Positions 6,555-8,448 of a stretch of DNA of 8,448 nt are shown piece by piece (positions within the stretch are counted from its first letter, which is position 1; every line of letters begins with the position of its first letter). The position numbers and the translations under genes are program-made. This stretch comes from Clostridia bacterium (lineage in GTDB: Bacteria; Bacillota; Clostridia; Christensenellales; Borkfalkiaceae). The stretch covers positions 1-8,448 of the forward strand of contig JAGBYC010000044.1 of the NCBI GenBank assembly GCA_017628935.1, read 5' to 3'. The notes under the pieces were generated by a model that saw nothing but the letters and a program-made list of their open reading frames with translations, was not told where the DNA came from and did not search any database.

Positions 6555-6811
6555 TCTTTAACCACCTTTAAAATTTCGCCTTTTAAGGTGGCGTCGCCAT
6601 AAATAAACGACAGTAATTTTAAATTATTGCCTTCAATAATTATTTTGCCGTTTTTCACTTCAAATATTACTTTTTGATTAGTTACGTCTATTATTTTTTT
6701 AACCCCTTCAACGTGCGCGCCAAAATCACCGCATAAGGTAATTCTATACTGGCAAGGAAGGTCGGTAGTAGCAACTCCTAACGTTTTTAAAATGCTTTCA
6801 TATAAACTCAT
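6551..6811 (-). CDS. yqfC: YabP/YqfC family sporulation protein
   Basis: This small protein of 86 residues has the length and beta-rich pattern of the YabP/YqfC family: a repeating VxxxxKxIIDVTNQKVIFEVKN segment at about 35-54, then GKIIIEGNNLKL at 55-66, and a closing LKGEILKV. In spore formers the yqfC gene is expressed in the mother cell, and its product acts with or near YqfD. It is first in the minus-strand operon and overlaps yqfD by four bases. The ATG at 6811 has no good ribosome site: the nearest AAAGG lies over 20 bases upstream, and no in-frame start codon exists in between. I found no convincing sigma-A promoter upstream, which is compatible with a sporulation sigma factor but does not prove one. 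Confidence 0.85.
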   Translation of the reverse strand: MSLYESILKTLGVATTDLPCQYRITLCGDFGAHVEGVKKIIDVTNQKVIFEVKNGKIIIEGNNLKLLSFIYGDATLKGEILKVVKE

Positions 6812-6886
6812 AGGGTATTTATATGATTTTTTTGCCTTTAAAATGATTTAGCAAGGCTAAAATACCGTTTGCAACTTAAAAAGCGC

Positions 6887-6915
6887 TTGACTATATAGTA
6901 AAATTTTGATAAAAT
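6887..6915 (+). promoter_or_regulatory. Sigma-A-type promoter of asnA with extended -10
   Basis: TTGACT (6887-6892) is followed by 17 bases and TAAAAT (6910-6915), with TG at 6907-6908 forming an extended -10. Transcription should start near 6922, leaving a leader of only about 33 bases. That is far too short for a T-box riboswitch of the kind that often controls asparagine genes in Bacillota. A small hairpin (GCGT-AA-ACGC, 6927-6936) lies in the leader. AAGGAG at 6944-6949 is the ribosome site. Confidence 0.85.
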
Positions 6916-6954
6916 TTTTATGTTAGGCGTAAACGCTTATACCAAGGAGCAAAT

Positions 6955-7965
6955 ATGCAAAGTTTAGTTATTCCAGAAGGCTATAAATCGAAAACAGACC
7001 TTATTACAACACAAAAACAAATCAAATTTGTTAAAGACGTTTTTGAAAAAATTTTAGCCGAAAAACTCAATTTAATAAGGGTTTCTGCACCTATTTTAGT
7101 GTTTTCTGATACCGGCGTAAACGACGATTTAAACGGCGTTGAACGCCCTGTACGCTTTGATATTAAAGCGCTTGGTAGCCGTAACGCTGAAATAGTTCAT
7201 TCGCTTGCTAAATGGAAGCGAATTGCCCTTAAAAAATACAACTTTCCTGTAAACAACGGTTTGTATACTGATATGAACGCAATTCGCCGTGACGATAGCG
7301 TTGATAACATACACTCTATTTACGTTGACCAATGGGACTGGGAAAAGGTTATTTCACGCGAAGATAGAACGGTTGACTATTTAAAGCAAACTGTTTCTAC
7401 TATCGTAGAGGCTATTTACGAAACGGCTGAACTTGCTAAGCGCGAATTCCCTTCAATTACCGTAAACGTAAACAAAAACGTTAAGTTTATTACTGCACTT
7501 GAGGCTGAAAAAGAATATCCTACCCTTACTGGTAAAGAACGTGAAAACGCACTTGCTAAAAAATACGGCACGGTATTTTTAATGGGTATAGGCAGCAAAC
7601 TTAAAAACGGCAAGTCGCACGACGGCAGAGCGCCTGACTATGACGACTGGGCTTTAAACGGCGATATTTTACTTTACAACGAGGTGTTAGACGCGTCGCT
7701 TGAAATTTCAAGCATGGGTATTCGCGTTGATGAAAAATCAATAGTTTCACAACTTACCGAGGCTAACGCGTTAAACCGTTTAGAATTCCCTTACCACAAG
7801 GCTGTTAAAAACGGCGAATTACCACTTACGATAGGTGGCGGTATAGGTCAATCGCGCCTTTGTATGTATCTTCTTTCAAAAGCACATATAGGTGAAGTTC
7901 AAGTTTCACTTTGGCCTGACGGATTAGAAGAAGAAGCAAAAAAATTAGGCGTTGATATTTTATAA
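6955..7965 (+). CDS. asnA: Aspartate-ammonia ligase (asparagine synthetase A)
   Basis: AsnA makes asparagine from aspartate and ammonia using ATP, forming AMP and pyrophosphate through an aspartyl-adenylate intermediate. It is built on the class II aminoacyl-tRNA synthetase fold. The 336-residue length is standard. Recognisable blocks are GVERPVRFDIK (61-71), EIVHSLAKWKR (79-89), NAIRRDD (108-114), YVDQWDWEKVI (123-133), SHDGRAPDYDDW (221-232) and the motif-3-like GGGIGQSRL (294-302) with its ATP-binding Arg301. All catalytic blocks look intact. The ATG follows AAGGAG by five bases. It is the only complete plus-strand gene in the window, has its own strong promoter, and ends at a clear terminator, so it is monocistronic. 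Its divergence from the sporulation operon suggests independent control. Confidence 0.97.
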   Translation: MQSLVIPEGYKSKTDLITTQKQIKFVKDVFEKILAEKLNLIRVSAPILVFSDTGVNDDLNGVERPVRFDIKALGSRNAEIVHSLAKWKRIALKKYNFPVNNGLYTDMNAIRRDDSVDNIHSIYVDQWDWEKVISREDRTVDYLKQTVSTIVEAIYETAELAKREFPSITVNVNKNVKFITALEAEKEYPTLTGKERENALAKKYGTVFLMGIGSKLKNGKSHDGRAPDYDDWALNGDILLYNEVLDASLEISSMGIRVDEKSIVSQLTEANALNRLEFPYHKAVKNGELPLTIGGGIGQSRLCMYLLSKAHIGEVQVSLWPDGLEEEAKKLGVDIL

Positions 7966-7983
7966 AAACAATTTTAATAAAAA

Positions 7984-8009
7984 TAAACTCTCCGTAAGGA
8001 GAGTTTTTT
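7984..8009. terminator. Bidirectional rho-independent terminator between converging genes
   Basis: AAACTCTCC (7985-7993) and GGAGAGTTT (7998-8006) form a nine-pair stem with a GTAA loop. It is followed by a T run on the plus strand and, on the minus strand, by TTTATTTTTATT. It sits 19 bases after the asnA stop and touches the stop codon of the converging minus-strand gene (8010-8008). It therefore serves both. Confidence 0.9.
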
Positions 8010-8448
8010 AATTATTTTCACTATTTTGTTGCGCTTGAAGTTTATACGCTTCACGGCGAAGTTTGCGTTGTTCGGCACGCCTAATTTCGCGTTGGCGTTT
8101 TTGTTCAAGCCTATACTCTTTAATATTTTTAGTATCGCTTGAAAAATCAATTTCAGGCAAGTCGCCAAGCATATTAAAAAGTTCGTCTAACGTAATGCTT
8201 TTTATTCTTTCACGGCCGTTATTACGGTTTGAAATACTAACCTGTTCTTTTTCGTGAATTTTGCCGTTATATACGAAAACGTTTGCCCCTTCAATAGAAG
8301 AAATTCTACCGTTAAGCATATAAATTTTTTTAATTATTTTACGAAAAAGGTCAATATCTTTATATCTAACGTCGTCAGAAAAAGCAAAAATTTTACGACT
8401 AAGCCCACCTTTATAACGCTTATTGTGTTTAAAATTTTTTTCAACAAA
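8008..8448 (-). CDS. Unidentified protein with basic C-terminal coiled coil (partial, runs off the right edge)
   Basis: The minus-strand frame ending at TAA 8010-8008 has no stop up to the window edge, so 146 C-terminal residues are visible and the real start lies outside. The first in-window ATG is at 8319 but lacks a ribosome site, and the 43 residues before it read as normal protein, including KGGLSRKIFAFSDDVRY and DIDLFRKIIKKIY. The middle part (RISSIEGANVFVYNGKI) is a likely beta hairpin region. A short acidic helix TLDELFNMLGDLPEIDF follows. The last 40 residues are a very basic, Arg/Gln-rich helix, probably a coiled coil or nucleic-acid-contacting tail, ending in a polar QQNSENN. There is no signal peptide or membrane helix in the visible part. 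I do not recognise the family. Confidence 0.72.
   Translation of the reverse strand, partial: FVEKNFKHNKRYKGGLSRKIFAFSDDVRYKDIDLFRKIIKKIYMLNGRISSIEGANVFVYNGKIHEKEQVSISNRNNGRERIKSITLDELFNMLGDLPEIDFSSDTKNIKEYRLEQKRQREIRRAEQRKLRREAYKLQAQQNSENN

Noticed and set aside
6812..6830. CATATAAAT just upstream of yqfC as a sporulation sigma -10 box
   Set aside because: It would start transcription at the ATG itself and no matching -35 element is evident. The match is too loose in AT-rich DNA.
6916..6954. T-box or other riboswitch ahead of asnA
   Set aside because: The leader predicted from the promoter is only about 33 bases, with just a four-pair hairpin, so no riboswitch can fit.
7129..7332. Minus-strand open frames within asnA (also 7416-7613)
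   Set aside because: asnA is conserved throughout on the plus strand; the antisense frames carry no family signal.
7974..8168. Minus-strand open frame of 64 codons overlapping the right-edge gene
   Set aside because: It overlaps the longer open frame ending at 8008, runs through the terminator hairpin, and has no ribosome site or motif.

Overview
The window looks like chromosomal DNA of a low-GC Bacillota, most likely a Clostridia-type lineage. The main evidence is the conserved block yqfC-yqfD-phoH-pgpH(yqfF)-ybeY-era on the minus strand, which contains two genes of sporulation-associated families (yqfC, yqfD). I see no phage, transposon, CRISPR or plasmid signature. The order yqfC-yqfD-phoH-pgpH-ybeY-era is classical, but dgkA and cdd, which often lie between ybeY and era, and recO, which often follows era, are absent here. 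trmB and an esterase-like gene follow era instead.

Layout from left to right. Positions 1-30 hold the first ten codons of a minus-strand gene, with a good RBS and a near-consensus extended -10 promoter. Positions 150-263 hold a minus-strand tRNA-Leu(CAG) with encoded CCA and its terminator. Positions 267-6811 form one tightly packed minus-strand operon, transcribed as yqfC, yqfD, phoH, pgpH-like HD hydrolase, ybeY, era, trmB and an alpha/beta hydrolase. Its junctions are mostly overlaps of 1-8 bp or very short gaps, and a weak hairpin follows the last gene. A 143-bp divergent intergenic region then holds a strong promoter for plus-strand asnA (6955-7965). asnA ends at a symmetric terminator shared with a converging minus-strand gene, whose frame stays open through the right edge of the window.

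Functionally the operon joins ribosome and RNA maturation (YbeY, Era, TrmB, PhoH), cyclic-di-AMP hydrolysis (a PgpH-type HD protein) and the two sporulation-associated proteins. AsnA is a stand-alone gene for ammonia-dependent asparagine synthesis.

I did not find a new multi-gene system. The points most worth a second look are: (i) I could not find a single GATC in all 8448 bp; (ii) the PgpH-type protein lacks the large extracellular sensor domain while keeping its HD active site; (iii) the TrmB catalytic motif is strongly altered (CPYPKKQY in place of the usual DPWPKKRH); (iv) Era has SKID in place of NKID; (v) the right-edge gene is longer than its first in-window ATG suggests. Two starts were refined: phoH to a TTG at 5650 and ybeY to the ATG at 3217.
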